Below, piece after piece: positions 61,381 to 64,000 of a stretch of DNA of 64,000 nucleotides. The stretch is from Diphasiastrum complanatum (lineage: Eukaryota > Streptophyta > Lycopodiopsida > Lycopodiales > Lycopodiaceae): NCBI GenBank assembly GCA_029204225.1, contig CM055095.1, forward strand, positions 31,878,936-31,942,935, written 5' to 3'. The notes beneath the pieces were generated by a model. The model ran no database searches. It saw only the letters and a program-made list of their open reading frames with translations, and had not been told where the DNA came from. A program made the translations under genes and the position numbers. Position 1 is the stretch's first letter. The number at the start of each line of letters is the position of its first letter.

Positions 61381-63898
61381 ATCGGGGAAGGCCCTCCTAC
61401 TTGGGACTTGGGGCCTTCCCCTAAACCTAACTTCTCGTGCTATAGTGGTCAATGGACTTTCCCCACCTCTCAATTAGGAGTGAAGACCATTAAATAAAAT
61501 GAAATACTTTAGGCACGAAGGACAAGACCACGTCAAAATTGCTTACCTCCGACGACACCGGCATTAGCGGTATACATACTGGTGACCTCCTCCACGAGTC
61601 ACCGTAGAGCACTGAGAGAAGAGAGAGACTCAAGAGAAGTGGATCTTGTAACGATCGACGAGGAAGGAGCGAGCGAGCGAGCGAGCACAACAACGAGGCG
61701 TAAGGAAGCGGCTGATCAAGATCAAGCCTCCATTGTCCGCTTTCGTGATCAGATCGTTGGAATGGCATTATCTGTGGCTACACAATGTCCGCATCTTCTT
61801 TTTCCCTTGCTCTTTCTTCTTTCTTTCTTTCTTTCTTTCTGCTTCATGCAAACCATAGATGTCCGATTTTGGTTGGATTGTGCCACACCAGTATCTAATT
61901 TCCATGACTGAAAGGGTCTGGACTTTCTTTTCCTGCACCTCATCAAGTTGTGAGTTGTGCTACGTCCTTTTACAAGGCCTACAATTAAAGATAATATTAA
62001 TGAGAAGAGTATGGAGAATATGCTGAATTTACTGAGAAATTACATTGGAATCATTTAACCATTAGACTCGTCCCTCTATTCTGGACATTAACTGAATTGT
62101 ATACAAAAAGTCTATTTATTACTTCTTCATGTCAGGTTTACATCCAATCTCCCAACCAATGATTGTAGTTTCGTGCTTGGCAATGTGATATTCTTGTCAG
62201 ATTACTTAGTGTCACCTTGCCAACACGGATGATTAAATGTTAAAACTGAAGCAATCTGTAGTGGAACCGGGCTTGTTTATTCGTGCGATGTTTTTGTTTC
62301 AAAATTTCTCAGTCATGCCCTTGAATCAACCAGCCGACTCTGTTTTCCAGAACCTGTGTGGTGAACTATCAATTCTGAGTTGAATTCGGTGTGCAAACGA
62401 TCAGGAACCATTATCTTGCGATCACAATTCGAGGCGCTTTTGCATTGCTTCAATTCAGCATCGGAGGAAATTCAAGTGCCTCATCACATGAACAAAATTT
62501 TCATAAGATATGATTTTTCCTTCAACTGTAAATTACCATTGCATCTGCCAAGACTCTAAAGAGATGAAACCGAAGAGGAATAACGGAAAAAGAATAAGTG
62601 AACAAACAATCCTGAGGCCAGAAATTTAGCTGTGGAGTCCTTGCATGAGGTGATCCTTTTTCTCCAGTAAGTTCAGTACTATGTGGAAGCTGTTACATCA
62701 TAGAGTATTTTCTTGTGTCTTTCTAGTATGGGGGTATTGCTTTATGCCGTTCTAATGCTGCTACTAACGTCTATAAATAATGAAGAGTTGGGACTTCAAT
62801 GTAGCAGCAAGTGTCGCTGTCTTCCATATGGTTGAATAGTTGTATCAAGCATTGCTATCCAAAACTTATAATGCGAACGGAAGTTCAAGCAAAGAATATC
62901 TGGAAAGTCATAAGGACGCCATAAATAACTAATTAGAGGTTTTACTATTGGCGGAGTAATCGTGCCTCAAGCTATTTCATGTTTAAAATGCTGCTTAGCT
63001 CGCCATGGTTGACTACCAATATATCCTGAATATGTAGCGAAAGAAATAATGATAAGCCTTGGCATATTTAAAAGTGATGAGAGTCCTTATCTGTGATAGA
63101 ATATGTAGCAAGCATTTTCCTTGTTGCAGTTGTGCGGTGATTATAGTCTATAGAAATTTGTGTGAGAGTGAAGCTTTATGTAACTGAAGGATGCAAGTTC
63201 AACAGCAAAAGCGCATTATGGGTCTACAAACCCTTAATTCCAAGTTATTTCAAGTAACACAGATTAGATAGGCATGTGCTGCACCTATCCGAAGGTATTT
63301 TTATCCATGCAATCTGCATTAGGTTAATACATTACCTCGATTGAAAGAGTCCTTTTTTCTGTCCTTGACCTTAAATTTTCCTTCGGCTCATGCTTGGCAT
63401 AGAGTGTATAATGCAAGAGAATATAGCATCAATTAGTTTATTTTTGTGATACTGTTTCATAATATTTGGATGCATTTTGTGCTGCATATATTCAGTAGAC
63501 CTGAATAGTATTTTGCTTTTTTGCAATCTTTATGTTGACCTTTGCAATTTGTGACATTCACTACACCAATATGGGTGAGAGCCTAAGAAGGATATGGCAA
63601 CAAGTATATACACAATTTTCTCAAACTGTAGCAATCAAATTTCTTTTCCAAAATCAGGTCCTTAGCTACTTTGCATGCTTCAAAAGTGGATCATACCAGC
63701 TCAAAATTTGAATGGGTTTATTTTGAAATTGCATGTATTTATTTATATTGTAAAATAGGTTTTTTGTTGCATGTAAGCTTATGAATAAGACCTTATAGTC
63801 ATGCCACTTATTTGTGGTAATTTTAGGAGATAGAATCATGCCTTTTTATTCTTTAATGGCACTATTTCTTGGTTTTTCTTTGTTCCTTGTGGTAACAG
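61380..63898. other. Mostly unassigned region
   Basis: 61600-61690 is rich in GA and GAGC units (GGAGCGAGCGAGCGAGCGAG), like a plant 5' leader. A plus frame there gives ALREERDSREVDLVTIDEEG and later the hydrophobic PHLLFPLLFLLSFFLSFCF over a (TTTC)n run. No family recognised. 62000-63898 is AT-rich with no assignable frame. Confidence 0.35.
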
Positions 63899-64000
63899 GT
63901 GGTAAGTTGGCTGGCATATCCCAGACTGAGCTACACAGTCATGGATTTCTTCCGAGAGGCTCAATTCCGCGGTTAGTATTATCAAGGTTGAAGAATGGAG
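63899..64000 (+). CDS. Possible exon cut by the right edge
   Basis: After GTGGTAACAG (AG at 63897-63898), one frame runs open to the window end (GKLAGISQTELHSHGFLPRG, SIPRLVLSRLKNG) and another gives VVSWLAYPRLSYTVMDFFRE before a stop at GGT TAG. GC content rises against the AT-rich sequence before it, which suggests an exon. Neither frame is recognised. Confidence 0.25.

Overview
The window looks like nuclear DNA of a land plant. It carries a conserved plant-type gene split by very large introns, several families of Ty1/copia and Ty3/gypsy retroelements, a plant-type hAT transposon, a non-LTR retrotransposon family unlike the common flowering-plant L1 group, and many long (AG/CT)n tracts. 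Kilobase-scale, transposon-filled introns suggest a large genome, perhaps a fern or another non-flowering plant. That is an inference; the species cannot be fixed from the sequence.

Layout. (a) 1-1.9 kb: minus-strand gypsy and copia debris. (b) 3.0-30.35 kb: one plus-strand host gene, a DEAD-box RNA helicase of the DDX10/Dbp4 type (RH32 in Arabidopsis). Seven exons are in the window; the exon(s) with the Q motif and Walker A lie upstream of it. All visible splice sites are GT-AG, the frame stays open, and helicase motifs Ia to VI are present, so the gene looks functional despite its introns. The 5.3-kb intron holds LINE copies. The 15.4-kb intron is a nest: a minus-strand copia element was split by a 9.09-kb hAT transposon (12-bp perfect terminal inverted repeats, 8-bp perfect target duplication), which itself received a non-autonomous LTR element, a stray copia coding segment and a LINE. 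(c) 30.4-34 kb: no gene recognised. (d) 34-38.8 kb: deleted copia copies in opposite orientations and LTR-like repeats. (e) 38.8-40.2 kb: unrecognised gene-like minus-strand segments. (f) 40.7-41.45 kb: promoter and first coding exon of a plant universal-stress-protein-like gene. (g) 44-48.3 kb: gypsy chromodomain remnant, an unrecognised degenerate reading frame and the leader of an LTR element. (h) 48.5-51.9 kb: an unusual cluster with two convergent, spliced, unrecognised gene remnants, then 1.4 kb carrying at least nine copies of a motif close to GATATCGRATCAGCGCGC, mostly arranged as inverted pairs downstream of three TATA-like boxes. (i) 53-59.6 kb: two copia elements in tail-to-tail orientation, the first with a long 3' LTR containing a 249-bp AG tract. 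(j) 59.7-60.4 kb: a second, inverted copy of the 46.8-kb repeat. (k) 60.9-64 kb: mostly unassigned sequence with a few weak reading frames.

The only gene cluster that works together is the helicase with its intron guests. The most unusual signals are the LINE family whose 5' junctions, and in one copy both ends, lie on (CT)n microsatellites; the paired-motif cluster at 50.4-51.8 kb; and a decayed duplicate of a helicase exon.
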